From assembly GCF_006716695.1 (NCBI RefSeq), contig NZ_VFPN01000002.1:1-64000 (forward strand): a DNA stretch of 64,000 bases. The letters are read 5' to 3'. Every line of letters starts with the position of its first letter. The first letter of the stretch is position 1. Positions 7,860-16,814 of this stretch are shown here, piece by piece. Below the pieces are notes generated by a model, which had not been told where the DNA came from, searched no databases, and saw nothing but the letters and a program-made list of their open reading frames with translations. A program made the position numbers and the translations under genes. This stretch comes from Klugiella xanthotipulae (GTDB lineage: Bacteria > Actinomycetota > Actinomycetes > Actinomycetales > Microbacteriaceae).

Positions 7860-8872
7860 AAACCATCATTGAAATCGAACTCCGCCAACGAATCCGGGGC
7901 ATCGGGTGGTGGGTCATGCTCGGCATCTGGACCCTCGGCATCGCCCTGATAACCCTCTTCACTCTTATCATTCTGGGTACGACAGACTCCGGCGACAGTT
8001 CAGCGTGGCTCTACTCCACAATTGTGCTTTTTTCCCTCCTCATGGCCACGCTGGTAATCCCTGCGCTCAGCGGCGGCTCCATCAACGGCGACCGTCAGGA
8101 GGGCACTCTCGCCACCACGCAGGTCACCCTCGTCAGCACGGGCCAGATCGTCCTCGGAAAGTTTCTCGCCGCCTGGCTTTGCTCACTCGCGTTTGTCGCT
8201 ACGGCAACCCCCTTCCTCGTCATCGCTGCGCTGCGTGAGGGGATCAACCCGGTTGTGGTGATCGTGTCACTCGCGGTACTCATCGCCGAAATGGGTATCA
8301 TTTCGGGCATTGGGGTGGGGATGTCAGGCCTCATGCCTCGCCAACTCTTTTCCGTGGTGAGCACCTACCTGATGGTCGCGCTGCTCACGATTGGCACACC
8401 CATCATCTTCGCGCTGCTGGTCGGCACTACCGTAACCCACAAGGAGACGACCGTACGCTCGTATAGCCTCGACGATTATGGCTCCTCCTGCGATGAAGTC
8501 ACCATTGAGGATCGGTCGTATGCGCGTAGTGATCGCTACTGGTGGATCCTCGCTGCTAACCCCTTTGTCGTGCTCGCGGATGCCACCCCGGCTACGTTCA
8601 ATGACGGTTATGTGGAGGGCCTACTCGGTGGCCTCAAGCTCGCGGTTCGCCAGGCCCAGATTCCACCGGAGATGCCCGACACGATCAATTATTGCGAAGA
8701 GAACGATTACTCGGATGGCGGTGATGACGAGAACACCGTCAACACAACCGTGCCCAGTTGGTTTGTCGGCCTGGGGCTCCACGTGCTGATCGCGGGGGCA
8801 TTCCTTGCCGGTGCCGTTCGGAAGACGAGGACCCCCGCCCGTACCCTCCCGCGAGGTCAACGCATCGCGTAA
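7856..8872 (+). CDS. ABC transporter permease (ABC-2 family)
   Basis: The start is the GTG at 7856, inside the last codons of the ATPase gene, and gives 338 residues. Hydrophobic segments lie at about residues 17-40, 55-75, 105-127, 133-157, 165-187 and 300-320, which fits the six-helix ABC-2 fold. The segment INGDRQEGTLATTQVTLVS after the second helix is the conserved coupling region. A large extracytoplasmic or loop region between helices five and six is acidic and carries two Cys residues (SSCDEVTIED and INYCEEN), which could form a disulfide. Together with the upstream ATPase it makes a complete exporter of unknown cargo. A terminator follows. Confidence 0.85.
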   Translation: MKTIIEIELRQRIRGIGWWVMLGIWTLGIALITLFTLIILGTTDSGDSSAWLYSTIVLFSLLMATLVIPALSGGSINGDRQEGTLATTQVTLVSTGQIVLGKFLAAWLCSLAFVATATPFLVIAALREGINPVVVIVSLAVLIAEMGIISGIGVGMSGLMPRQLFSVVSTYLMVALLTIGTPIIFALLVGTTVTHKETTVRSYSLDDYGSSCDEVTIEDRSYARSDRYWWILAANPFVVLADATPATFNDGYVEGLLGGLKLAVRQAQIPPEMPDTINYCEENDYSDGGDDENTVNTTVPSWFVGLGLHVLIAGAFLAGAVRKTRTPARTLPRGQRIA

Positions 8873-8889
8873 CTCTCCGCGCTTAACGA

Positions 8890-8925
8890 CGGGAGGCTCG
8901 GAACCATCAGATTCCGAGCCTCCCG
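8890..8925. terminator. Bidirectional terminator between the ABC exporter and the DUF3117 gene
   Basis: Arms 8890-8903 and 8912-8925 are perfectly complementary over 14 bp with an 8-nt loop. It lies between convergent genes. Confidence 0.8.
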
Positions 8926-8982
8926 CTGATCGTGTGACCACCGTGTCGCGCGCCTGTTCCTCAGCGACGCGGTAAACCCCAC

Positions 8983-9153
8983 CTACTTCTTAACAACTCC
9001 GGCGAGCGCATCGTGCAACTCTTGCGCCTCCGCGTCATTGACGGAGACAACGAGACGTCCGCCCCCTTCAAGAGGTACCCGGACGATAATCACACGCCCC
9101 TCTTTGACAGCCTCCATCGGCCCGTCTCCAGTTCTCGGCTTCATAGCCGCCAT
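8983..9153 (-). CDS. DUF3117 family small protein
   Basis: This 56-residue gene is easily missed because of its size. It reads MAAMKPRTGDGPMEAVKEG, then VIIVRVPLEGGGRLVVSV and ends DALAGVVKK. This is the nearly invariant DUF3117 sequence found across actinobacteria, which makes the call safe despite the short length. The start at 9153 has a good ribosome binding site (AAAGGGGAG) eight to ten bases upstream. The function of the family is not known to me; its strict conservation suggests a housekeeping role. It faces the ABC exporter across a terminator and lies downstream of the mannosyltransferase gene in the same direction, 90 bp away. Confidence 0.92.
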   Translation of the reverse strand: MAAMKPRTGDGPMEAVKEGRVIIVRVPLEGGGRLVVSVNDAEAQELHDALAGVVKK

Positions 9154-9243
9154 GACGCTCCCCTTTCTCGGTTGTGCTTCTTTACTACAATATCGGCAAA
9201 CCGCCGGGTCCCTCTAATTGACGCTGTTGCGCGCGGCGCGCTG

Positions 9244-10452
9244 TTATGGTGGGGTCCAGTCGGCATCATCAATCCACCAGGCAATAGAGAGCCAGGCCCA
9301 CTGACCCACCAGGCAGAGCAGGATGAGTGCTGCCCGGTAGAGCCTCGACCGCGGCTGCGCGATTGCCCCCAACACGGGAAAGAATGGCATCAGCAGGCGG
9401 AAAGTGCTCGACTGCGGAAAAAAGACCGCGAGCAGGTAGAGACCGTAACTCACCGTCCACAGGCGTAATTCGAGCCCCAATCTCCGCATCTGGGGGAGCC
9501 AGAAGGCCGCCACGACAAGGGCGAGCAGGACAATCAGAAGGATACTACCGAGGGGCACCCCGAACCACCAATTAGCCCCCTGGAACCACGCCGTGAAAGG
9601 CACAAGGTGCCCCTCACCGATATAGGGACGACGCCAAGCCAGCTCGGTATCGGTGTAGGCGGTGAGGGAGCCCGTGACAATCCAGGCGATGCCAGGCCAG
9701 AGGAACCCCATCACCCCGCTGAGAACCGCCAAGCCAGCCCCGGCCAGCATCTCGCGCACGGGAAAGGGATCAACGGCGCGGCGGAGCCAGCGGAAGACCC
9801 ACCAGAGCCCCAGGGTGAGCGCACAGGCGAGCCCCATGGGTCGGGTCAGAGCCATCAGCATAATCGTGGGAACCATGAGGGCGTACCGACGACGCACGAG
9901 CAACCAGAGCATCAGGGTAAGCAGGAAAGCCCCCATCGACTCCGCATAGGACACTTGCAATAGGGGTGAAATCGGAGCAAAACAGTAGAGGGCCACCGCA
10001 AAGAGCGCCTGAGAACAGTCCAGGTAGGAACGCAGGAGACGGTAAAATAACAGGGCCGTGGCAAGGCCAAAGATGACCGACACCGTCGGGGCAAGAATTG
10101 GCCACGGTACCGTGGTTATCAGGCTGAGACCGCGCACGAGAAACGGAAAAACAGGCATGAACGCCCACGCGTTCTCCGTCACCAGACCGGCACCATCCAC
10201 AGGGAGTTCCGATGGATAGCCGTAGAGGGCGATGCGCCAATACCACTGACCATCCCACAGGGTCGAATACTCCGCCAGGCTGGGTGCCCCCGACACCCAC
10301 CCCATAACTGGTACCTGGCGTGAGGCAAAATACAGCAAGAGTGAGGTACTCACGATGCGTGAGGCGATAAAAATGATCACGATCCGCAGCCACCAGGGCG
10401 TCAACCGGTACCGTATCGTCACGTCGCGGCGCAGAGTCTCAACCGTCGGCAT
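9244..10452 (-). CDS. PIG-V-like membrane mannosyltransferase
   Basis: The ATG at 10452 (MPTVETLRRDV) gives 402 residues. The protein has eight to ten hydrophobic segments spread along its length and the family block LWDGQWYWRIALYGYP followed by ENAWAFMPVFPFLVRG in the first extracytoplasmic loop. This pattern (WD..WY..IA..GYP, then AF.P.FP) marks the PIG-V / GT76-like glycosyltransferases, which use polyprenyl-phosphate mannose. In actinobacteria they modify cell envelope glycans. The gene starts 10 bp after the dapE stop on the same strand, so it is probably co-transcribed with dapE, although no functional link is obvious. Confidence 0.75.
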   Translation of the reverse strand: MPTVETLRRDVTIRYRLTPWWLRIVIIFIASRIVSTSLLLYFASRQVPVMGWVSGAPSLAEYSTLWDGQWYWRIALYGYPSELPVDGAGLVTENAWAFMPVFPFLVRGLSLITTVPWPILAPTVSVIFGLATALLFYRLLRSYLDCSQALFAVALYCFAPISPLLQVSYAESMGAFLLTLMLWLLVRRRYALMVPTIMLMALTRPMGLACALTLGLWWVFRWLRRAVDPFPVREMLAGAGLAVLSGVMGFLWPGIAWIVTGSLTAYTDTELAWRRPYIGEGHLVPFTAWFQGANWWFGVPLGSILLIVLLALVVAAFWLPQMRRLGLELRLWTVSYGLYLLAVFFPQSSTFRLLMPFFPVLGAIAQPRSRLYRAALILLCLVGQWAWLSIAWWIDDADWTPP

Positions 10453-10462
10453 GACTGCGAGC

Positions 10463-11548
10463 TTAGCCGAGGAGCCAGTCGCGGAGGCCACGCTCACACT
10501 CACGAATGTCCGCAATAGACACGCGCTCGTCGTCAGCATGGGCCTTCAGCGGGTCACCGGGTCCGTAGTTGACGGCGGGAATGCCCATCTGGCTGAAGCG
10601 GGCCACATCTGTCCACCCGTACTTGGGTTGCGGCTCGCGACCCACCGCGGCCACAAAGTCGAGCGCGAGGGGGGCGTCGAGACCGGGACGAGCGCCCTCG
10701 GCCCGGTCCACGACCGTCAGCTCGGCGGCGGGAAAGAGCTCCCGCAGGTGTTCGATTGCCTCATCAGCCGTGCGGTTGGGCGCAAATCGGTAGTTCACAT
10801 GGACCATGCACTCGTCGGGGATGACGTTACCGGCGATCCCCCCCGTGATCCCGACGGCGTTAAGGCCCTCTCGGTACACCAGGCCATCAACCTCCACCTG
10901 TCGCGGCGTGTATTCGGCCAGTGTGCTCACGATCTGCCCCACCTTGTGGATAGCGTTCTCCCCCACCCAGCTGCGGGCGGAGTGCGACTGCACCCCGCGG
11001 GTACGCAGTTCCACTCGAACGTTCCCATTGCAGCCCCCCTCGATACCGGCGTTACTGGGCTCACCAAGAATTGCAAAGTCTCCCTGGAAAAGATCGGGAC
11101 GGTTGGCAGCCAGCCGACCGAGGCCGTTGAGATGGGCGGCGACCTCCTCATGGTCATACCAAATCCATGTGATATCGACGGTGGGGCTCACGAGTTCGCA
11201 GGCCAGCTTGAGCTGGACAGCCACCCCCGCCTTCATATCGACGGTGCCGCGACCCCAGAGATAGTCGTCACCCTCAACGCTCTCGGCGCGCACGGGTAAG
11301 TTGTTATTGACCGGAACGGTATCAATGTGCCCGGCGATGATCACTCGCTGGGCACGCCCCAGGTTCGTGCGGGCAACAACGCAGTCACCGTCACGAATGA
11401 TTTCTAGATGCCCGTACCCCGTCATTGCGGTCTCAATGGCGTCAGCCAATCGGGTTTCGTTACCCGAGACCGACTCAATGTTGCAGAGCTGGCGCGTAAT
11501 ATCGGCCGAAGATTGGGTCAGGTCAAGAATTTGTTCGTCACTCACCAT
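10463..11548 (-). CDS. dapE: Succinyl-diaminopimelate desuccinylase
   Basis: DapE hydrolyses N-succinyl-LL-2,6-diaminopimelate to LL-diaminopimelate and succinate. The 361-residue M20 metallopeptidase shows the zinc ligand pattern: His-x-Asp in AGHIDTVPVN near residue 77, Asp in WGRGTVDMKAGVAVQ near 107, the HEEV acidic pair near 140 and EPSNAGIEGGCNG near 173. A dimerization domain (about 180-290, starting with RTRGVQSHSARSW) lies between the catalytic halves. The last ligand His lies in LKAHADDERVSI near the C-terminus. The start is ATG 11548 or, more likely, the next codon GTG 11545, because TACACT lies 6 nt before it. dapD diverges from it. Confidence 0.93.
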   Translation of the reverse strand: MVSDEQILDLTQSSADITRQLCNIESVSGNETRLADAIETAMTGYGHLEIIRDGDCVVARTNLGRAQRVIIAGHIDTVPVNNNLPVRAESVEGDDYLWGRGTVDMKAGVAVQLKLACELVSPTVDITWIWYDHEEVAAHLNGLGRLAANRPDLFQGDFAILGEPSNAGIEGGCNGNVRVELRTRGVQSHSARSWVGENAIHKVGQIVSTLAEYTPRQVEVDGLVYREGLNAVGITGGIAGNVIPDECMVHVNYRFAPNRTADEAIEHLRELFPAAELTVVDRAEGARPGLDAPLALDFVAAVGREPQPKYGWTDVARFSQMGIPAVNYGPGDPLKAHADDERVSIADIRECERGLRDWLLG

Positions 11549-11551
11549 ACG

Positions 11552-11557
11552 AGTGTA
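11552..11557 (-). promoter_or_regulatory. -10 box TACACT for dapE (leaderless layout)
   Basis: On the minus strand TACACT is followed by CGTATG and then GTG at 11545, so the expected transcription start falls on this GTG rather than on the ATG one codon before. Confidence 0.5.
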
Positions 11558-11615
11558 GCGATGGGCGCAACCCGGCACCCGAGGCACGCGGATATCCGCC
11601 CCCATTGGGCCACGA

Positions 11616-11621
11616 TAACCT
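11616..11621 (+). promoter_or_regulatory. -10 box TAACCT for dapD (leaderless layout)
   Basis: TAACCT is followed by six bases and ATG at 11628. No Shine-Dalgarno sequence is present between them. The dapE and dapD -10 boxes are back to back, 58 bp apart. Confidence 0.5.
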
Positions 11622-11627
11622 AGAGAA

Positions 11628-12587
11628 ATGACTTCTACTACACGACAGGCCTGGGGACTCGGACTCGCCACCGTAGCATCAGACGGCACCGTACTGGACA
11701 CGTGGTACCCCGCCCCCCAGCTGGGACCCCTGCCCGCCGACCGCGACCCCTGGATCGCCTCCGCACAGTTGGAGGAGTTGGCCACGCCGGACCCCCGCCG
11801 CGAGGTCACCACCACAATCGTCACGGTTGAGATCACCCTGGACGATCCCCCCGCGAACACCGCGGATGCTTACCTGCGCCTGCACCTCCTCTCGACGCTC
11901 CTGGCCGCTCCCAACACCATCAACCTCGACGGCATCTTCGGCCACCTGCCCACGGTGGTATGGACCACGGCCGGTCCCGTGTCTCCCGCGGCGTTCGACC
12001 GTCTGCGCCCCGCGCTCAAACGAGCAGGCATTATTGCGACGGGGATCGACAAGTTTCCCCGGCTGCTGGACTACGTGACGCCCGCGGGTGTGCGCATCGC
12101 CGATGCATCCCGCGTGCGTCTGGGAGCCCACCTGGCGTCCGGTACCACCGTCATGCACGAGGGTTTTGTTAACTTCAACGCAGGAACGATAGGCCAATCC
12201 ATGGTGGAGGGTCGCATCTCACAGGGCGTTGTGGTGGGTAACGGCTCCGATATCGGTGGCGGTGCTTCCATCATGGGCACCCTGTCCGGTGGCGGCACCC
12301 AGCGCATCAGCATTGGCGAGCGCTCTCTTCTCGGAGCCAACTCCGGCATCGGCATCTCTCTCGGCAACGACTGTGTGGTGGAGGCCGGTCTATACGTGAC
12401 CGCAGGCACCAAGGTTCTCTTGCTGGATGGCTCCCTGGATCCGAGCGGCCTGCCCCGGGCGGTCAAAGCGGTTGAGCTATCGGGCGTTGACAATCTGCTA
12501 TTCCGTCGCAACTCGCTCAGCGGTGCCGTGGAGGTCGTGCCTCGCACGGGTCAGGGCATCACACTCAACCCCGCGCTGCACGCCTAG
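11628..12587 (+). CDS. dapD: Tetrahydrodipicolinate N-succinyltransferase
   Basis: DapD transfers succinyl from succinyl-CoA to tetrahydrodipicolinate, opening the succinylase branch towards diaminopimelate and lysine. The 319-residue protein fits the long actinobacterial DapD type. The C-terminal half carries the left-handed parallel beta-helix, visible as hexapeptide-like repeats ([72 protein letters not shown]). These form the trimeric acyl-CoA binding surface. The N-terminal 140 residues are the family's own alpha/beta domain. It diverges from dapE, so two steps of the pathway share one 79-bp promoter region. Confidence 0.93.
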   Translation: MTSTTRQAWGLGLATVASDGTVLDTWYPAPQLGPLPADRDPWIASAQLEELATPDPRREVTTTIVTVEITLDDPPANTADAYLRLHLLSTLLAAPNTINLDGIFGHLPTVVWTTAGPVSPAAFDRLRPALKRAGIIATGIDKFPRLLDYVTPAGVRIADASRVRLGAHLASGTTVMHEGFVNFNAGTIGQSMVEGRISQGVVVGNGSDIGGGASIMGTLSGGGTQRISIGERSLLGANSGIGISLGNDCVVEAGLYVTAGTKVLLLDGSLDPSGLPRAVKAVELSGVDNLLFRRNSLSGAVEVVPRTGQGITLNPALHA

Positions 12588-12611
12588 TTTTCAGCGCACG
12601 GCGGTTTTCTG

Positions 12612-12652
12612 CACGGCGGTTTTACGGTTACACCCTGTGGATAACCGCCGTG
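12612..12652 (+). terminator. Hairpin after dapD with a direct-repeat arm
   Basis: Arms CACGGCGGTT (12612-12621) and AACCGCCGTG (12643-12652) are complementary. The sequence GCACGGCGGTTTT also occurs 15 bp earlier (12596-12608), so either copy could pair with the single right arm. This may be a terminator or a switchable structure. Confidence 0.4.
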
Positions 12653-12682
12653 TAGCCGCTCCTCACGGGCAGGCTGGGCGAC

Positions 12683-13453
12683 ATGACCCCTCACAAGTCG
12701 ATCACACATACTGCCCGACCGAAAACCGTCGAGGCCCGGGCCCGCGCATTCCTGCGGCGGATGCCCAGCACCGGCTGGTTCAGCCACGAGACGGCCGCCC
12801 TGCTCTGGACGGGCGAGCTGCCGCCCCCGGTAGCGGCTCTGCACGTAAGCGTCCCCAGCGGCCACCGTGCGCCGCACGCGAACGGGATTCGCGGCCACAG
12901 CGCACGGACTCAGCCCGAAGACATCACGACGCTCCGGAGCCTGCCCGTGACAACCCCCGAACGTACCTGGCTTGACCTTGTCGGGGCCAGGGCGGGCGAT
13001 GCCCCCGACGAGTACGATGTCGTGTGGGGTGATGCACTCCTCCGCTGCCGGGAGCGAACCGTAACGGTTGAGGGTATGTGTGCCGTCGCTCGCGCCGCTA
13101 TCCGCACTCCTGGTCGGGTTCGAGCGATAAAAGCTCTCCCCCGGCTCTGGACCGGTTCCCCCTCTCGCGCCTACTCAGCGCTGCACTATCAGCTGGTTGA
13201 GGCCGGTCTGCGGCCGGACCTCAACGCCCACATCCCCGGTGCCCGTCAGCCTTATCCAATATCTTTTGAGTCCGCACGGGTGGCAATCCGGTGCACAGCC
13301 GCAGGGAGAGCCACAACGCCTGACCGGGTGCAGGATTGCCCACCGGGGTGGACCGTCCTGCACATCACGGATGAGCACCTTCACGAGCACGACCGGGTGG
13401 TCAAGCTCTTGGTCGAGTCCGTGACTCGCGACCCCTCCGAGATGGTCCTCTAG
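12683..13453 (+). CDS. AbiEi-antitoxin-like/DUF559-like protein with degenerate nuclease part
   Basis: The 256-residue protein resembles a large actinobacterial family with an N-terminal winged-helix-like part and a C-terminal very-short-patch-repair (DUF559) endonuclease fold. Family-like blocks are VPSGHRAPHANGIRGHSA (near residue 53), LPVTTPERTWLDLVGA (near 90) and SPSRAYSALHYQLVEAGL (near 155), and the last strand and helix GWTVLHITDEHL (near 222). The catalytic stretch that normally reads EYDG is VAIRCTAAG here and the preceding acidic residue is missing too, so nuclease activity is unlikely. CAGGCT lies 7 nt before the ATG. Its stop overlaps the stop of gltA. The role is unknown. Confidence 0.55.
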   Translation: MTPHKSITHTARPKTVEARARAFLRRMPSTGWFSHETAALLWTGELPPPVAALHVSVPSGHRAPHANGIRGHSARTQPEDITTLRSLPVTTPERTWLDLVGARAGDAPDEYDVVWGDALLRCRERTVTVEGMCAVARAAIRTPGRVRAIKALPRLWTGSPSRAYSALHYQLVEAGLRPDLNAHIPGARQPYPISFESARVAIRCTAAGRATTPDRVQDCPPGWTVLHITDEHLHEHDRVVKLLVESVTRDPSEMVL

Positions 13454-14751
13454 CGCGGAAAGTTACGCTCGGGAGCACCCGTATAGAGCTGCTGCGGGCG
13501 ACCAATTTTGGTGTGCGGATCGGTCTGCATCTCGCGCCACTGAGCAATCCAGCCGGGGAGGCGTCCAATGGCAAACAGCACCGTAAACATCCGCGTGGGG
13601 AATCCCATCGCCTTGTAGATAACACCGGTGTAGAAGTCCACATTGGGGTAAAGTCGCCGCTCACGGAAGTAGTCGTCGCTCAGGGCAATCTGTTCTAGCT
13701 CTTTGGCCAGGTCAAGCAGCGGATCGTGCACACCAAGCGCGTCAAGCACAGCATCCGCGCTCTCCTTGACGATCTTGGCCCGGGGGTCATAGTTCTTATA
13801 GACACGGTGGCCGAAGCCCATAAGGCGCACACCGGCATCCTTGTTCTTGACACGCTCGACAAACTTCTCGACGCCCTCGCCAGAATCGCGAATCTTGCCT
13901 AGCATGTCAAGCACCGCCTCATTGGCACCGCCGTGCAACGGGCCCGAGAGAGCGTTGATACCGGCCGAAACTGAGGCAAACATATTGGCACCGGTTGAAC
14001 CCACCAGTCGCACGGTTGACGTGGAGGCATTCTGCTCGTGGTCAGCGTGCAGGATCAGCAACTGGTCAAGGGCACGTCCGAGCACGGGGTCAATGTCGTA
14101 TTTTTCGGCCATGTTGCCAAAGTTGAGCTTGAGAAAGTTATCCACAAAACTGAGCGAATTATCGGGGAAGAGAAAGGCCTGGCCGATGGACTTCTTGTGG
14201 GCATAGGCCGCAATCACGGGGAGCTTGGCCAGTAAACGGATGGTGTTAATTTCGACCATCTCGGGGTCGTTCGGGTCGAGGGTGCCCTCGTAGTAGGTGG
14301 AGAGCGCAGACAGGGCGCTTGAGAGCACAGACATCGGGTGCGCTGTGTGGGGCAGCGCGGAGAAGAAACGCTTAAGATCTTCGTGCAGCAGAGTGTGTCG
14401 CCGAATATTGGCGTCAAACTCACCCAGCTGATCGGGGGTAGGCAACTCACCGTAGATGAGTAACCAGGCAACCTCCAGGTAGGTGGAGTGCTCAGCGAGT
14501 TGCTCGATGGGGTACCCCCGGTAGCGCAGGATGCCCGCGTCACCGTCGATATACGTGATCGCCGACTGTGTCGCCGAGGTGTTCACAAATCCATAGTCCA
14601 GCGCTGTCAGCCCGCTCTGACGTGTCAGCGATGACAGGTCAATTGCGGATGCTCCAGCAGTGGCTGGAAGGAGGGGGAACTCCGCTGTTCCTCCGGGGAA
14701 CGACAGCTGAGCTTTCTGTCCTTCACCGCTCACTATCCCGTTATCAGTCAC
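13450..14751 (-). CDS. gltA: Citrate synthase (type II)
   Basis: Citrate synthase condenses acetyl-CoA and oxaloacetate, the entry to the TCA cycle. The 433-residue protein has the length and the order of the hexameric type II enzymes. Active-site regions are LHADHEQNAST near residue 238 (first His), GPLHGGANEAVLDML near 272 (His) and MGFGHRVYKNYDPRAKI near 318, followed by the catalytic Asp in NVDFYTGVIYKAMG near 375. The GTG start at 14751 has an excellent ribosome binding site (GGAGGAG). It is transcribed alone; a 132-bp intergenic stretch separates it from dapC upstream. Its stop shares CTAG with the convergent neighbour. Confidence 0.95.
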   Translation of the reverse strand: MTDNGIVSGEGQKAQLSFPGGTAEFPLLPATAGASAIDLSSLTRQSGLTALDYGFVNTSATQSAITYIDGDAGILRYRGYPIEQLAEHSTYLEVAWLLIYGELPTPDQLGEFDANIRRHTLLHEDLKRFFSALPHTAHPMSVLSSALSALSTYYEGTLDPNDPEMVEINTIRLLAKLPVIAAYAHKKSIGQAFLFPDNSLSFVDNFLKLNFGNMAEKYDIDPVLGRALDQLLILHADHEQNASTSTVRLVGSTGANMFASVSAGINALSGPLHGGANEAVLDMLGKIRDSGEGVEKFVERVKNKDAGVRLMGFGHRVYKNYDPRAKIVKESADAVLDALGVHDPLLDLAKELEQIALSDDYFRERRLYPNVDFYTGVIYKAMGFPTRMFTVLFAIGRLPGWIAQWREMQTDPHTKIGRPQQLYTGAPERNFPR

Positions 14752-14883
14752 GTCGTCTCCTCCAGTGGTTAACCGTCAGTGTCTGTGCCATAAGACAGCA
14801 CAGGGCACGGACCTTTGGGCCCATAGCCGTTCAAGCCTAACCTGTCGGGAGCCTGTCGAGTGAACCAGGGTTCATCAGGTCGC

Positions 14884-15987
14884 TCAGACGTTAGATAAGC
14901 GTGATGCGGCCTCGGCAATGCGCTCGTCAGTCGCGGTGAGGGAAAATCGAACGTGTCCCGGAAAAAAATTGCCATAAAAAACACCGGGACCAGCCAGAAT
15001 ACCCAGGTCAGCGAGCCGACCAACGCTCTGCCACGCGTCGCGCCCCTCGGTAGCCCACAGATACAATCCGGCGTCACTCAGGTCAACCCGGAAACCCGAG
15101 GCCTCCAACGCGGATTTGAGTACAGCGCGGCGAGCGCGATAAAGCTCCTTTTGCGCTCGGACGTGCTCATCATCACCCAGGGCGGCAACCATTGCCGCCT
15201 GCACCGGTGCGGGTGGGATCATGCCGGCGTGTTTACGGATGGTCAGCAGACGCCCGATGAGGGCAGTGTCCCCCGCGACAAAAGCCGCGCGATACCCGGC
15301 CAGATTGGACTGCTTACTGAGCGAATACACCGAGAGTACGCCCGCGTGCGAGTCCCCCACTACGCGGGGGTCCAGGATGCAGGGCGTGGGATGGTCGGAC
15401 CACTCTCCGCTCCAGCCCAACTCGGCATAACACTCGTCGCCAACGATCACGGCCCCGCGATCTCGCGCGGCGGCCACCGCCTGACGCAGTGCTTCCACCC
15501 CCAGAACGCGCCCGTCAGGATTACCCGGCGAGTTGAGCCACACGAGCTTCGTGTTCTCGGGCCACTCATCGGGGTGGTCAGCCGCCTGCGGCTCGGCACC
15601 CGCAAGCGCAGCCCCCACGGCGTAAGTGGGGTAGGCGGCGCGAGGGTGCACAACGACATCCCCCTCGCCCAGACCCAACATGAAAGGCAGCCACGCGACA
15701 AGCTCTTTGGAACCGACGGTGGGCAGCACCGCAGCGTCCGTCAGGGCGGTGACACCGCGGCGACGGCCAAACCACTCGATAATGGCCTGACGCAGCCGTG
15801 GCGTACCGGCGGTAACGGGGTAGGCATGGGCGTCGGTGGCATCCGACAGGGCCTGGCGGATAGTGGCGGGAGTCTCATCCACCGGAGAGCCGATAGAAAG
15901 GTCAACGATGCCACCCACGTGATCTCGGGCCCTGGCAGCATAGGGAGCCATCGCATCCCACGGATACTCCGGCAGCTGTCCTAACAT
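14884..15987 (-). CDS. dapC: Succinyldiaminopimelate transaminase
   Basis: DapC transfers an amino group from glutamate to N-succinyl-2-amino-6-ketopimelate. The 367-residue class I/II aminotransferase begins LPEYPWDAMAPYAARAR, a start typical of actinobacterial DapC. PLP-contact regions are DLSIGSPVDETP (near residue 30), WLNSPGNPDGRVLG (near 150), VGDECYAELGW (near 180) and the Schiff-base lysine in SLSKQSNLAGYRAAF (near 224). It lies 6 bp after fdxA, a pairing seen in many actinobacteria. With dapD and dapE nearby, three steps of the pathway fall within 5.5 kb on different transcripts. Confidence 0.92.
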   Translation of the reverse strand: MLGQLPEYPWDAMAPYAARARDHVGGIVDLSIGSPVDETPATIRQALSDATDAHAYPVTAGTPRLRQAIIEWFGRRRGVTALTDAAVLPTVGSKELVAWLPFMLGLGEGDVVVHPRAAYPTYAVGAALAGAEPQAADHPDEWPENTKLVWLNSPGNPDGRVLGVEALRQAVAAARDRGAVIVGDECYAELGWSGEWSDHPTPCILDPRVVGDSHAGVLSVYSLSKQSNLAGYRAAFVAGDTALIGRLLTIRKHAGMIPPAPVQAAMVAALGDDEHVRAQKELYRARRAVLKSALEASGFRVDLSDAGLYLWATEGRDAWQSVGRLADLGILAGPGVFYGNFFPGHVRFSLTATDERIAEAASRLSNV

Positions 15988-15993
15988 GACGCC

Positions 15994-16314
15994 CTAGCCT
16001 CCCTGCGGCGGCAGTGCGCTGATAACGGGGTGGTCCATAGCGTAGGTGCCAACTTTGGCAGCACCGCCAGGCGAACCGATCTCACTGAAGAACTCCACGT
16101 TAGCCGTATAATAATCGGCCCACTTCTCAGGAAGATCGTCCTCATAATAGATGGCCTCAACGGGGCACACGGGCTCACAGGCTCCGCAATCGACACACTC
16201 ATCCGGGTGAATATAGAGCGAACGCTCACCCTCATAGATGCAATCAACGGGGCACTCATCAATACACGCGCGGTCTTTGACGTCGACGCACGGGAGGGCG
16301 ATGACGTAGGTCAC
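15994..16314 (-). CDS. fdxA: Ferredoxin, 7Fe-8S type
   Basis: The 106-residue ferredoxin carries two clusters and passes electrons at low potential. Cysteines lie at 9, 17, 21, 25, 40, 43, 46 and 50. The C9/C17/C50 set fits a 3Fe-4S cluster, and C21 with the CVDCGAC triplet (40, 43, 46) fits a 4Fe-4S cluster, as in the Azotobacter FdI type. The C-terminal extension of about 45 residues is normal for this class. The GTG start overlaps the TGA stop of the upstream membrane-protein gene by 4 bp (GTGA), so translation is coupled. dapC follows after 6 bp. Confidence 0.95.
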   Translation of the reverse strand: MTYVIALPCVDVKDRACIDECPVDCIYEGERSLYIHPDECVDCGACEPVCPVEAIYYEDDLPEKWADYYTANVEFFSEIGSPGGAAKVGTYAMDHPVISALPPQGG

Positions 16315-16808
16315 GGGGTCTCCATACTTCTCGGGGCGGGATTTTCCTGTCCTAGTTTATCCCCTAACTCGCGGTGAACCCGGGGCCGCAACACGGCACC
16401 GATGCCGATCACAAGACAGCCAACTACCCAGACCCAGCCAAGGGAATCACCGAGGATCAGCACGGTACCGCCGGAACTCTGAGTGGTATAAAGGGCCACG
16501 GCCGGGATCACACCCCCCATAAACTGCACCGCGCGACCCACTCCGTGACGACTCAGCCGGGCATAAACCACAATGGCCAGACAACCCAGAAGAGCCACGA
16601 TAATGCCCCAGGGGACCGTGACGCCCACAACAATGACGTTATTTGTGTGCTGAATCGAACCCACCGTGCCGTAAAGAAAGCCGCCGATGACAGTGAGCGT
16701 GGCGTAAAAAACGCGAGCCCGTAGCGAAGATGGGCGGGGATCCGGGCCAATCGCTCCCGTGCTCGGGCGGGAGTTCTCCGCCGACATCCAGGGCGAGGTA
16801 GTGGTCAT
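16311..16808 (-). CDS. DUF6113-like membrane protein
   Basis: The 165-residue protein has four hydrophobic segments, at about residues 33-53, 57-80, 90-108 and 117-140, between polar ends. No catalytic motif is visible. The family name DUF6113 comes from memory of small four-helix actinobacterial proteins encoded next to fdxA and is not certain. The ATG lies 6 nt after TAAAGT, so the gene looks leaderless. It leads an operon with fdxA and dapC and is translationally coupled to fdxA. A link to iron-sulfur or redox metabolism is only suggested by position; the divergent neighbour is the iron uptake operon. Confidence 0.6.
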   Translation of the reverse strand: MTTTSPWMSAENSRPSTGAIGPDPRPSSLRARVFYATLTVIGGFLYGTVGSIQHTNNVIVVGVTVPWGIIVALLGCLAIVVYARLSRHGVGRAVQFMGGVIPAVALYTTQSSGGTVLILGDSLGWVWVVGCLVIGIGAVLRPRVHRELGDKLGQENPAPRSMETP

Positions 16809-16814
16809 TGGTCA

